DNA of 64,000 bases from Candidatus Babeliales bacterium (GCA_018061805.1 JAGOTL010000002.1:22327-86326), one strand, 5' to 3'. Positions 47,375-55,732 are shown, numbered from the stretch's first letter. Notes: generated by a model from the letters alone, not told the origin. A program made the numbers and translations.

Positions 47375-48595
47375 TAATTCTTTAAGTAAATTTTGTTGTT
47401 TTGCTCGTTGTTGGATGCGTTCATATCGTTCACGTTCAGAAATATCTGGAAATTGTATACGTTTGCTCTCAGGGAGCGCTTTGCGCTGTTTCGAATCTTT
47501 TTTTGAGCGTTTGGTAGAAGTTGAAAAATACACAGGAAGTGATTGTTTAAATTTTGAATGGGCTGCAATAATCTTTGCTTTTTGAGTACGTATATCATTG
47601 CGTAGATATTGTATGGTGATGTCAATATCATCTTCATCTTCGCAAGCTAAAATACCATTAATTACATATTCTAAGTTAGATCTAGAAATTCCTTTTAATT
47701 GAGTATTATATATAATGTTTGCAATAGGATATTTTGTTTTAAAATCATTGAGAAGGAACAGTAAATAATTTATTTGATCTTCTTCACTAAGACCAGATTG
47801 AGGTAAGTTGATAAGACCCTTACGTGCGATTGCTGCATCTTTAGAGCTAATTCTTTTATAGGTCGTTGGTGTATTGAGAATGTTAATAAGAAAATCAATA
47901 TCTGCTATAGTTTCGTTGTATAGTTTGTCTATATCTTTTATGTAATCACTAAAAGAATATCTGCCATACAAATTAAACATAGTTTCATAAATATTATCAG
48001 TTCTTAAAGGATTTTTATTGCGTGATATCACTTGTAAATGAGCCCAGTGTTCAAATAAGGGATCATGTGCAGCGATATCTTCACATAATTTTTGAAAATC
48101 AATTGGTTCTTTTGGTGTCGAAGATAAACGTGAAGGTGTTGAAGATAAGCGAGATGGTGTTGAGCTATCTGTGCCATAAGGTGTTGGGGCAACAGGAGAT
48201 GTAAAAGGCATGGTAGGTGTAGGATTGGTAGAAGATAACAGTCCTTTAGGGAAATTTTGAGAAGTATTTTTTGGTTTTGTTGGATCGACAAAGTGGACTT
48301 TTCGTACACGTGGTGTTTTTCTTGTGGCAGATGCTTGAATACTTGAGGATGATCCAGAGGTTTCTGACATAGAGTTTGATTGAACTTTTCTGATAAAATC
48401 TTGAGAGTCGCTTGTTGGTGATTGATCGGTATTAGATTGCTCAGGATGAAAGATCCTAGAAGGTTCTGACCTTGGAAAATGAGCAAGAGATTCTTGTAAG
48501 ACATTTTCAAGAGATGGATCATAACCTGCGGCGTTTGCAGCATACGTTTGAGGGAAATATAGGCATGTTATGGTCAATAGTAATATGTGCAACAT
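47366..48595 (-). CDS. Exported protein with Ser/Thr/Pro-rich disordered region
   Basis: 409 residues. Signal peptide MLHILLLTITCLYFPQTYAA, then a disordered stretch (about 45-165) rich in Ser, Thr, Pro and Lys, including the tandem unit TPSRLSS (around 147-160) and RKVHF (98-102), then a helical domain and a basic C-terminus (KRSKKDSKQRKALPESKR). No known family. It converges on murA with a 9-base overlap of the two 3' ends. Disorder, basic tail and export suggest a secreted host-interacting protein. Confidence 0.62.
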   Translation of the reverse strand: MLHILLLTITCLYFPQTYAANAAGYDPSLENVLQESLAHFPRSEPSRIFHPEQSNTDQSPTSDSQDFIRKVQSNSMSETSGSSSSIQASATRKTPRVRKVHFVDPTKPKNTSQNFPKGLLSSTNPTPTMPFTSPVAPTPYGTDSSTPSRLSSTPSRLSSTPKEPIDFQKLCEDIAAHDPLFEHWAHLQVISRNKNPLRTDNIYETMFNLYGRYSFSDYIKDIDKLYNETIADIDFLINILNTPTTYKRISSKDAAIARKGLINLPQSGLSEEDQINYLLFLLNDFKTKYPIANIIYNTQLKGISRSNLEYVINGILACEDEDDIDITIQYLRNDIRTQKAKIIAAHSKFKQSLPVYFSTSTKRSKKDSKQRKALPESKRIQFPDISERERYERIQQRAKQQNLLKELSL

Positions 48596-48653
48596 AAAAA
48601 CTCCTTTTTTCTGGAGTTATACTATTAAAAATACTGTATAAATGTAAATAGTT

Positions 48654-49490
48654 TTAAAAGCTTGATATGAGTTCGATCAGTTCGCGTGTGATTTTTGCTT
48701 GGCGTAATTTGTTAAACATAAGTTTCATTTCTTTGAGCAGCGTTTCAGCGCTACGTGTTGCATTGTCCATAGAAATAAAGCGTGCTGATTGTTCTGAAAG
48801 CATAGAGTGATTCAAAATAAATAAAATATTGGTTTTTAAAAGCATGCGAAACATTGCGCGTGTTACCTGGGTGCGGTCTTGTACCCATTGATAATCTTGT
48901 AAGCTTGTTTCTGAACGAATATCACAAGGGTCTTGTGTGATAGGAATAATGGTGGTCATGTGCGGTTCTTGTACAAAAAAAGTTTTTGGATTGCTGTACA
49001 AGCAAACGACGCTTTCATAGTGTTTATGAATATGGATGACTTTTTCGTACAGCTCTTGGGCGATTTTTTCAAGTTGATTTGGCAATACTTTATCAAATTC
49101 AAACAACGGTGTGATGCCTTGTTGTAAAAGATACATTGTTGCTTTTTTACCAACGGTTATGACATGACTATTTTCGAGTGTTTGTGGTGTTAAATGTTTG
49201 TGAAAGTATGCGTACATAGTGCTGTTAAAGGTACCACATAAACCTTTTTCGGAAGCAAAGATGATAAATAATGTTTTATGCTTTGGAGCATGATCAAGTC
49301 GTGCTTTTTGTATGTCAGTTGTCAGTGAGCAGAGCAATGGCTTGATTTCGTTTTGAAAACGATGCATAGCATCAGCTTGTTTTTTAAGCTTAGAGTGAGA
49401 CGACATAGAAATTAAACGCATAGTTTGCGTTATTTTTTTTATGGCACCAATTGCCTTGATTCGTTGTTTTAAATGTATCAATTCTGACAT
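48654..49490 (-). CDS. atpG: ATP synthase gamma subunit
   Basis: 278 residues, the normal length for F-type ATP synthase gamma. N-terminal helix LKQRIKAIGAIKKITQTMRL and C-terminal helix FNKLRQAKITRELIELISSF are the two ends of the rotor coiled coil. The central Rossmann part has FASEKGLCGTFNS. It is not next to atpA, atpD or other subunits: it is bordered by an exported unknown and a MutS-type gene. So the atp operon is broken up or rearranged in this genome. Confidence 0.9.
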   Translation of the reverse strand: MSELIHLKQRIKAIGAIKKITQTMRLISMSSHSKLKKQADAMHRFQNEIKPLLCSLTTDIQKARLDHAPKHKTLFIIFASEKGLCGTFNSTMYAYFHKHLTPQTLENSHVITVGKKATMYLLQQGITPLFEFDKVLPNQLEKIAQELYEKVIHIHKHYESVVCLYSNPKTFFVQEPHMTTIIPITQDPCDIRSETSLQDYQWVQDRTQVTRAMFRMLLKTNILFILNHSMLSEQSARFISMDNATRSAETLLKEMKLMFNKLRQAKITRELIELISSF

Positions 49491-49560
49491 ACGTTTTATC
49501 TTTTAAAAAAACATTATTGTGTTACTAACATACGTGGATTTGCGAGCTATGACAAGATTT

Positions 49561-49597
49561 TTTAAAAAAATAAGGACATCTTTTTCAGATGTCCTTA
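49561..49597 (-). terminator. Terminator of the exported MutS-type gene pair
   Basis: A perfect 11-bp stem TAAGGACATCT/AGATGTCCTTA (49571-49581, 49587-49597) with loop TTTTC, followed on the minus strand by seven T's. It is 25 bases past the stop at 49622. Confidence 0.88.
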
Positions 49598-49621
49598 TGG
49601 TATTTATAATCGTAGATTGAT

Positions 49622-51529
49622 TTACAAAATATGTTCTATTTCAAGCATATGCTGTGCGATATTTTGTGTTGAAATCCCAGGCACTAATTTGAATGGATAA
49701 GAAATTGAATTGTCAGGGTTAATAATTGCATCTGCAACTTTAAAGTTGCTAAATCCTGTATTGTTTTTTTCCAACTCTGTCATCTGCGGGAAGTGTGTTG
49801 TGATAATGCTGATATTGTGAGGAACTGTGCCGAGTTGTTGTGCAAATTTGTAACAGATATCAGATGCTACTGCGGGGTTTGTTCCTGTAAACATTTCATC
49901 AATAATGGTAAATGTTTTTTGGCCAGCTTTGCATGAATTAATAGACTCTTTGAGTCGTTTTGCGCGATCTACTTCTGCAGCAAATAAAGATAATCCAGCC
50001 TGTAGATTTGTTGTTACATCAAGATAGCAATGTATTTTTGTAAATGGTGTAAGTGTGAGCGATGTCGATGGAGCAATACCAAATGTTTGAGCAAAAATAA
50101 CGTTGATGATCAGTGCTGTTAGCGATGTTGTTTTACCACCCGCATTAGGACCTGTAATAACCATGTTTTTCATGGTGTTATGATCAAATGATAATGAATT
50201 GGTTACGACGTTGTTTGGATTGATAAGTGGGTGCCAGAATTCTTGTGCCATAACTATTGGTTGTGCTTGATTAACAAACTGTGGCATACAGAAACGAACG
50301 TTTGTATGATTTTGATATTGTTGATACAGTTTTGCTGCAGCAACATACGCATCAATATAACCAATTGGTTGCATGTATTGTACTAATTCTTCTTGTACTT
50401 TTTCAAGTAACATGTTGGTTGCAAGAATGGTACCTTGTTTTGAGAAATAGTAAGTTGGATCACCTTTAAATGAAGATGAGGTAATTTCTGCAATAAACTT
50501 TTTAAGGTTGCTTGAAGTGTTTCTAGATGATGGATCAAAAAGTTCATCGAGCTTCATGTAGCTATCAAGAAAATCTTTTTGCAGTGTAGGGTTTTTATCA
50601 AGTATTGCATGGATGTTTTTTGCACTATTAATAATTTGAGCAATATTAATGAGCTTTTGTTGTAATCTGTATGCAGTATCAAAATCTTCTTTGATGGTTT
50701 TGCATTGTAGATATTCTGCATATCCAACAAGAGCACTCATATATGCCATATAAAATGCAATGTAAGCTTTTTTATCGCTAGGAAGAGCTGATATTGTAGC
50801 TGATATTGTATTTGAGATTTTGCATAGATTGTCATACGAACAAGAATCTTTAAAGATTGTAGCTGTTTGTTTCCATGATAAACCAAGGTTCTTTTTGATT
50901 ATGTAAGCAGGAAGTATCATGATTTCTAATAGTAAGGCGGCGGGAGCTATCATGGTTATTCTTTTACTAAAACCAAGCATGTGTTTATTGTTTAAAAAAT
51001 CAAATTTTTTAGACCACTCAGTGCGTAATTTGAAAAATTCTGCTTGTTTTTTTGCATCTTCGCTTAACTCTTGAAATAAGTTAAAAAAATCTTTTTCAGA
51101 TGTTTGAATGTTTTTAAGTTGTGCCTCGATCTCGATAATGATTGTAGGATTTTCAAGAAGATCACGCATTATTTTTTGTCGGCGGTTCAGTTCGGTTATG
51201 TTATCAGAAAATTCAGTTGCTATGAGCGATGCTTGGATCAGACCAGTTTTAGTAGCAGTTGGAAGATAGGTTGGTAGCACTTCACTCATGAAAGATGTTT
51301 GTTCAAGGGCATTAAGAATCTCTGGGTTCTGATTCAACAGATGACCTTTGGCATGTTTATTAAATGCACTGGTCGCATTAATCAGAGCTTGTTGATCCTC
51401 TGTGATACACTCTAAATTGATGTGCTTTGTTAATGCAGGAGTGATAAATTCGTATGCGCTTGTGCTGGTTGAGCTTTGTGCCGTTTGTGTTAAAAGGCCA
51501 AAGCTTACGAGTAGTACTATGTGTAACAT
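49622..51529 (-). CDS. Exported MutS-family ATPase, copy 2
   Basis: 635 residues. Signal peptide MLHIVLLVSFGLLTQTAQSS. The C-terminal 200 residues are a MutS-type ATPase: Walker A GPNAGGKTT (about 465), then LFAAEVDRAKRLKE, Walker B IIDEMFTGT and TTHFPQM. The middle is helical like the MutS clamp/lever part. The N-terminal mismatch-recognition domain and the MutS2 Smr domain are absent. It is paralogous to the upstream gene (15-base gap). Such a protein is normally cytosolic. If exported, its substrate is unknown. Confidence 0.75.
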   Translation of the reverse strand: MLHIVLLVSFGLLTQTAQSSTSTSAYEFITPALTKHINLECITEDQQALINATSAFNKHAKGHLLNQNPEILNALEQTSFMSEVLPTYLPTATKTGLIQASLIATEFSDNITELNRRQKIMRDLLENPTIIIEIEAQLKNIQTSEKDFFNLFQELSEDAKKQAEFFKLRTEWSKKFDFLNNKHMLGFSKRITMIAPAALLLEIMILPAYIIKKNLGLSWKQTATIFKDSCSYDNLCKISNTISATISALPSDKKAYIAFYMAYMSALVGYAEYLQCKTIKEDFDTAYRLQQKLINIAQIINSAKNIHAILDKNPTLQKDFLDSYMKLDELFDPSSRNTSSNLKKFIAEITSSSFKGDPTYYFSKQGTILATNMLLEKVQEELVQYMQPIGYIDAYVAAAKLYQQYQNHTNVRFCMPQFVNQAQPIVMAQEFWHPLINPNNVVTNSLSFDHNTMKNMVITGPNAGGKTTSLTALIINVIFAQTFGIAPSTSLTLTPFTKIHCYLDVTTNLQAGLSLFAAEVDRAKRLKESINSCKAGQKTFTIIDEMFTGTNPAVASDICYKFAQQLGTVPHNISIITTHFPQMTELEKNNTGFSNFKVADAIINPDNSISYPFKLVPGISTQNIAQHMLEIEHIL

Positions 51530-51543
51530 GAATAAAGACCCTT

Positions 51544-53496
51544 TTAGTTAGGAAAGATATTTTTTAGTTTTAAAATATGTGCTGCAATATTTTGCGTTGA
51601 GATACCCGGTATAATTTTGTACGGATACGTTAATGTATCATCAGCATTAATACGAGCATCTTGCGCATGATAGTTGCTAAACAACTCTAATTTTTCAAGT
51701 TCTGTTAATTTTGGAAAGTGTGTTGCGAGTAAACAGATACTATTTGGTATAGCACCTATTGTTTTTGCGAATTCAAATGATGCATTTTCTGCAAAATCAG
51801 CGCGAGTTCCGGTAAAAATTTCATCAAGGATTGTAAATGATTTTTGATTGCTTGAGCATGATGTTATAGATTGGAATAGTTTTTCTGCGCGATTTGCTTG
51901 AGCCATAAACAGTGATTCGTTTGCAGCAAGATTGGTTGTGATATCAAGATAGGTGTTTAAGCGTGTAAAGATTGTTGCGGTGTATGATTGAGCTGGAGCT
52001 ATGCCTAAAGTTTGAGACATAATTTGAGCAATCATTAAAGCTGTTAATGCAGTTGTTTTACCGCCAGCGTTTGCACCGGTGATGACAATGTTACGCAAGC
52101 TGTTTGTTCCGCCAATGTTGATAGAATTTGTAACAGCTTTTTCTATAGGCAGTGCTGCATGCCAGTAATTGTGCGCTTGAATAGTTGGTATCGCATCATC
52201 TGTTAACGTAGCAAGGCAGTAAGCTGTTTGTTGAGAGTTGAGTAATTGAGCTGTTGAAATATATGCATCAATGTCACCTAAAGCTTCCCAGATAGGTACT
52301 ATTTGTGACCGTATTTCTTCAAAGAGAGTAAATGTTTCAATGATTCTACCTTGAAATGATACGTAGTACGAAGGATTACCGTTAAATGTTGAGCTGTGAA
52401 GAAGTTGTAAAAACTGTGTCATTTTAGGAGAGCAAACGGTATTGTTTTTATGTGCATACGATGAACCAAGTGCGATTTCTGAATGCGCTTCAAGAAGCGG
52501 ATGCAGCTCTGGGTGTTGTTGCAAAAGAGCATGTATTTTGGTTGTGGTATTAAAAAGATGACGCACGTGCATTAATGTAATTTGTTTGCGATAAATATCG
52601 TCAAAATCAGATTTGGTGTGCATGGTAAATTTTACGGCTTGCCATGAGACATTAATCAGAGTTGCTAAGGATAAAAATGTCGGTATTCCTGGAATATCTA
52701 ATAATGATGTCATTGCAACAGGTTTACCGTTAAGTTGCGGTATTTGTGCGTGACATGCGGTACATTCTTTGGTTGCGTTACCATGCCATGCATTAATCCA
52801 CAATTTCCAGCCAGTATACTCGCCATCACGCATAGCATTAAAGTTATATATATATCGCATGATATAGAGCCATGATGTTATCACTGCAAGTTGGTTCATG
52901 CGTTGATATGGTTCACTGATCCATTGATTAGAATCAATCTTCTTTTTTAGTTTTGATGCAGCATCGATAACTGCATTAAGGCCATCGGCATCAGTATCTT
53001 CATTTGATCTTGCTCCAGGAAAAAAATTCCACAAAAAACTCATTTCAGCCTGATGAAGTGATTTTAAGAGTGTCTGAAGTTCTTGAGTCACTTCTGGGTT
53101 ATTTTTAAAAAATAAAAGAAGGTCTTGTCGTTTTTGTATGACGTCAAGATCTGTTTGTATTTGAGCTAAGCTATGAGCTATGCAAAACTTACCTAAAACG
53201 AGGTTGTTGCGAGCTGTTGCATCGAGCACGAGATCAAACATGTGCAAACTATCAAGTGTTTGTAATGTTTCAGAGTCAACCATGGGTGATTGCGAGCCGT
53301 GTCTGCATAAAGCGGTGGCGGCGCACAAGTTTAAAGCGCTTGATAAATTAAGTGTAGGGCCATCTATTGCAGCAAGTCGCAGAGCAATTTGATCCCATAA
53401 ATTATTTGGTTGAATAGAATCAAGAGATGTTGATTGTGATGATGCGTGAAAATAAAACGTAGACGTCAGAGCTAAGATGCATGGTAACCACTTCAT
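51544..53496 (-). CDS. Exported MutS-family ATPase, copy 1
   Basis: 650 residues, paralog of the downstream gene. Signal peptide MKWLPCILALTSTFYFHASS. MutS-type ATPase with GANAGGKTT (about 477), LFMAQANRAEKLF, ILDEIFTGT and ATHFPKL; the shared ending PGISTQNIAAHILKLKNIF matches copy 2. A CTACH motif sits at about residues 245-249, in an insertion lacking in copy 2. No mismatch-binding domain. It starts downstream of promoter TTGCCT-17-TATTAT, back-to-back with the Rae1-like operon promoter. Confidence 0.75.
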   Translation of the reverse strand: MKWLPCILALTSTFYFHASSQSTSLDSIQPNNLWDQIALRLAAIDGPTLNLSSALNLCAATALCRHGSQSPMVDSETLQTLDSLHMFDLVLDATARNNLVLGKFCIAHSLAQIQTDLDVIQKRQDLLLFFKNNPEVTQELQTLLKSLHQAEMSFLWNFFPGARSNEDTDADGLNAVIDAASKLKKKIDSNQWISEPYQRMNQLAVITSWLYIMRYIYNFNAMRDGEYTGWKLWINAWHGNATKECTACHAQIPQLNGKPVAMTSLLDIPGIPTFLSLATLINVSWQAVKFTMHTKSDFDDIYRKQITLMHVRHLFNTTTKIHALLQQHPELHPLLEAHSEIALGSSYAHKNNTVCSPKMTQFLQLLHSSTFNGNPSYYVSFQGRIIETFTLFEEIRSQIVPIWEALGDIDAYISTAQLLNSQQTAYCLATLTDDAIPTIQAHNYWHAALPIEKAVTNSINIGGTNSLRNIVITGANAGGKTTALTALMIAQIMSQTLGIAPAQSYTATIFTRLNTYLDITTNLAANESLFMAQANRAEKLFQSITSCSSNQKSFTILDEIFTGTRADFAENASFEFAKTIGAIPNSICLLATHFPKLTELEKLELFSNYHAQDARINADDTLTYPYKIIPGISTQNIAAHILKLKNIFPN

Positions 53497-53536
53497 GAAT
53501 ATATTGCCCTAAAAAAATAGATTTTACGGATAACTT

Positions 53537-53565
53537 TTGTGAATGTTGTATATGAATTGTATACT
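53537..53565 (+). promoter_or_regulatory. Promoter of the NYN-tsaE-ferredoxin genes
   Basis: TTGTGA (53537-53542), a 17-bp spacer and TATACT (53560-53565), 72 bases before the ATG at 53638. It is immediately next to the minus-strand promoter at 53570-53598. Confidence 0.65.
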
Positions 53566-53569
53566 ATAT

Positions 53570-53598
53570 ATAATACTTAAAATTGAGAAATAAGGCAA
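53570..53598 (-). promoter_or_regulatory. Promoter of the exported MutS-type gene pair
   Basis: On the minus strand, TTGCCT (53593-53598), a 17-bp spacer and TATTAT (53570-53575). The predicted start lies near 53563, so the two divergent promoters overlap and may interfere. Confidence 0.6.
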
Positions 53599-53637
53599 AC
53601 TTTGTAGGCGTATATGCTTTTGTAAAGGGGGAGAGGT

Positions 53638-54240
53638 ATGATTATTTTGATCGATGGATATAATTTCTTGAAAACGGTGACGGGCAGTAAACATATCGAA
53701 GAACGCGTCATGCTTGATTGGATCAATATTTTTGATCAATATAGCGGTTTGCGTTCTAATCAGGTCATTATTGTTTTTGATGCAGGGCCCGTGTTGTTTG
53801 AGGCGGCTCACCAGCAAGGTCGGGTAACTGTTATGTATGCGGGTCAGTATCAAACCGCAGATGATCTTTTAAAAAAATGGCTCTTGAAGCATAGAGAAAA
53901 AGATGTTTTATTGGTAAGCTCAGATCGAGAGGTCCGCGACTATGCGCAACAAATGGGCATCGTATCTTTGGCATCGCTTGATTTTAACAAGATATTTAAC
54001 GATGTTTTGCAACATGCTCAGTATGACCAAGACAGCTTGGCGCATACGTTGCATAAAACAATGCAACAGCAAGATCCTAGTGCGCTTGATCAAAGCTTAG
54101 ATGTGCTTATGGAGCTTGGTACGCGTAATTTAGTATCGGGGTTTAAAAAGCAAGAATATAGCTCTGATTTACGTGTCAGGGATGGTAAAAAAGCATCTAA
54201 GGCTGATAAGCTGGTTATGAAAAAAGTTCAAAAAATATAG
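53638..54240 (+). CDS. NYN-domain ribonuclease, YacP/Rae1-like
   Basis: 200 residues. The PIN-like NYN fold shows IILIDGYNFLK (catalytic-type Asp6), VIIVFDAG, TADDLLKKW and LVSSDREVRDYA, the acidic residues of the active site. Members such as Bacillus Rae1 (YacP) cut mRNA at the ribosomal A site. A strong Shine-Dalgarno (GGGGGAGAGGT) precedes the ATG. The basic C-terminal tail (about 175-200, Lys-rich) could bind RNA. It is followed by tsaE. Confidence 0.8.
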   Translation: MIILIDGYNFLKTVTGSKHIEERVMLDWINIFDQYSGLRSNQVIIVFDAGPVLFEAAHQQGRVTVMYAGQYQTADDLLKKWLLKHREKDVLLVSSDREVRDYAQQMGIVSLASLDFNKIFNDVLQHAQYDQDSLAHTLHKTMQQQDPSALDQSLDVLMELGTRNLVSGFKKQEYSSDLRVRDGKKASKADKLVMKKVQKI

Positions 54241-54270
54241 GTAATTTTAAGGCTATAAAATTAGGTTTTT

Positions 54271-54696
54271 ATGCATAAAGTAGAATATTCAATTGATGCG
54301 ATAGATGCTGTAGCAAGACGCTTATGGCAGGATTGTGTGGGTGTTCAGGTTATAACATTGTCAGGTGGCCTTGGGGCCGGAAAAACAACATTGACCCAGG
54401 CTTTGGTGCGTACTTTGGGGGTGCAAGAGCCTGTTTCGAGTCCAACTTTTACATATGTTAATATGTATCATGGACCTAATAATATGACGGTCTATCATTT
54501 TGATTTATATCGATTGACGTCGTTTACTCAATTTGAAGCAGCAGGCTTTTTTGAGTATTTATATGCGCCAAATAGTATAGCTATAATTGAGTGGCCTGAG
54601 ATTGTGATGCCGTTTTTAACGCATCATGTATGCAATATTCAGGTAAGCGTCGTGTCTGAAACAAAGCGTTTATTGCAATATGATTATAAAGTATAG
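54271..54696 (+). CDS. tsaE: tRNA threonylcarbamoyladenosine biosynthesis ATPase TsaE
   Basis: 141 residues, full length. Walker A SGGLGAGKTTL (about 32-42), VSSPTFTYVN (switch), YHFDLYRL and IIEWPEIV (Walker B region) are diagnostic. It supports the TsaBD complex in making t6A37 on ANN-decoding tRNAs, including the two tRNA-Thr downstream. Between the NYN nuclease and a small ferredoxin on one strand. Confidence 0.92.
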   Translation: MHKVEYSIDAIDAVARRLWQDCVGVQVITLSGGLGAGKTTLTQALVRTLGVQEPVSSPTFTYVNMYHGPNNMTVYHFDLYRLTSFTQFEAAGFFEYLYAPNSIAIIEWPEIVMPFLTHHVCNIQVSVVSETKRLLQYDYKV

Positions 54697-54707
54697 ATGG
54701 AAGATGT

Positions 54708-54941
54708 ATGAGTTGTTGTAAAAAAAATAACGGTTGCCAGCAGAATAATGTGTCTGATTATTTGGTGTGTACGTGCATGGGAGTCATGCGATCAGAGATC
54801 GTAGAAGCTATTGAACAAGGATCGCGCGATTTTGATGCTTTATCGGAAAAATTAGGCGTAGGAACAGGTTGTAGTTCTTGTGTGCAGGAGGTTCATGACA
54901 TTTTAAAACAAACTTTAGGCTCAGGATGTTGTAAAACATAA
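54708..54941 (+). CDS. BFD-like [2Fe-2S] protein
   Basis: 77 residues. The pattern CTCMGV ... GTGCSSC (about residues 21-56) is the four-Cys cluster site of the BFD-like [2Fe-2S] domain found in bacterioferritin-associated ferredoxin and at the end of NifU and nitrite reductase. Extra Cys pairs flank it: CCKKNNGC at the N-terminus and GSGCCKT at the C-terminus. It may donate electrons or sense iron. It lies 11 bases after tsaE. Confidence 0.78.
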   Translation: MSCCKKNNGCQQNNVSDYLVCTCMGVMRSEIVEAIEQGSRDFDALSEKLGVGTGCSSCVQEVHDILKQTLGSGCCKT

Positions 54942-54950
54942 AAAGAACTA

Positions 54951-54978
54951 TTGCAAAGTTTGTTGAGATTGGTACAAT
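54951..54978 (+). promoter_or_regulatory. Candidate promoter of the tRNA cluster
   Basis: TTGCAA (54951-54956), a 16-bp spacer and TACAAT (54973-54978), about 120 bases before tRNA-Tyr. Confidence 0.5.
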
Positions 54979-55103
54979 TAAATAGTTGTCTTTGAACCAT
55001 TTGTGAATTTCTGTTATTCCCTATGACTGTTTTTAAGGTGTATGCTTTAATAAAGGCATGGAATAACCGCACGAAATGACATGCATAAATGAATAGCTGA
55101 TTG

Positions 55104-55188
55104 GGCGAGATTCCCGAGTGGCCAAAGGGGACGGACTGTAAATCCGTTGGCTCTGCCTTCGAAGGTTCGAATCCTTCTCTCGCCACCA
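55104..55188 (+). tRNA. trnY: tRNA-Tyr (GTA)
   Basis: 85 bases including encoded CCA. Acceptor GGCGAGA/TCTCGCC pairs perfectly, anticodon GTA is at 55138-55140 in loop CTGTAAA, and the long variable arm is typical of tRNA-Tyr. First of a five-tRNA cluster before the secE-nusG-rpl-rpo genes. Confidence 0.95.
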
Positions 55189-55230
55189 GATTTACATGTA
55201 TGAGTCCAAAGCTCTGGTTTAAGCATCGCT

Positions 55231-55307
55231 GCGGGAATAGCTCAACTGGCCAGAGCGACAGCCTTCCAAGCTGTAGGTTGCGGGTTCGAATCCCGTTTCC
55301 CGCTCCA
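55231..55307 (+). tRNA. trnG: tRNA-Gly (TCC)
   Basis: 77 bases with encoded CCA. Acceptor GCGGGAA/TTCCCGC, anticodon stem ACAGC/GCTGT and anticodon TCC at 55265-55267. TTCGAA T-loop present. Confidence 0.95.
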
Positions 55308-55351
55308 AAAAACCCGCAAGGGTTTAAAATTGAAATAAAAATTACATAGAT

Positions 55352-55426
55352 GCTGGCGTAGCTCAATGGTAGAGCAACTGATTTGTAATCAGTAGGTTGC
55401 AGGTTCAACTCCAGTCGCCAGCTCCA
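55352..55426 (+). tRNA. trnT: tRNA-Thr (TGT)
   Basis: 75 bases with encoded CCA. Acceptor GCTGGCG/CGCCAGC, anticodon stem ACTGA/TCAGT and anticodon TGT at 55384-55386. Reads ACA/ACG-type codons. Confidence 0.95.
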
Positions 55427-55520
55427 TGTATTAAGTTGTAAGTAAAAACTAGTTGTTTTTTTCTAGGTTTTACTTTACACTAAGCAAATAAACAAGCGTG
55501 ATCACTACTGAGGGTTTCGT

Positions 55521-55596
55521 GCCCACGTAGCTCAGTTGGTAGAGCACTTCCTTGGTAAGGGAGAGGTCGCCGGTTCAAATCCGGTCGCGGGCTCCA
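55521..55596 (+). tRNA. trnT: tRNA-Thr (GGT) with acceptor mismatch
   Basis: 76 bases with encoded CCA. Anticodon GGT is at 55554-55556 in loop TTGGTAA. The acceptor stem GCCCACG/CGCGGGC has an A-C mismatch at the fifth pair. All other pairs form. Confidence 0.93.
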
Positions 55597-55656
55597 TACT
55601 TAAAAAAAGTAGGTAGTGACGTGAAGTGACCACGTTTGGAAATCTGTCATTGAAAT

Positions 55657-55732
55657 AGGTCAGTAGCTCTAATGGTAGAGCAGCAGACTCCAAATCTGAT
55701 GGTTGGGGGTTCGAGTCCCTCCTGGCCTGCCA
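55657..55732 (+). tRNA. trnW: tRNA-Trp (CCA)
   Basis: 76 bases with encoded CCA. Acceptor AGGTCAG/CTGGCCT (one T-G pair), anticodon CCA at 55690-55692 in loop CTCCAAA, T-loop TTCGAGT. It sits just before secE, as in many bacteria. Confidence 0.94.

Noticed and set aside
54893..55408. 171-residue minus-strand frame across the tRNA cluster
   Set aside because: It runs antisense through three tRNA genes; typical spurious frame.
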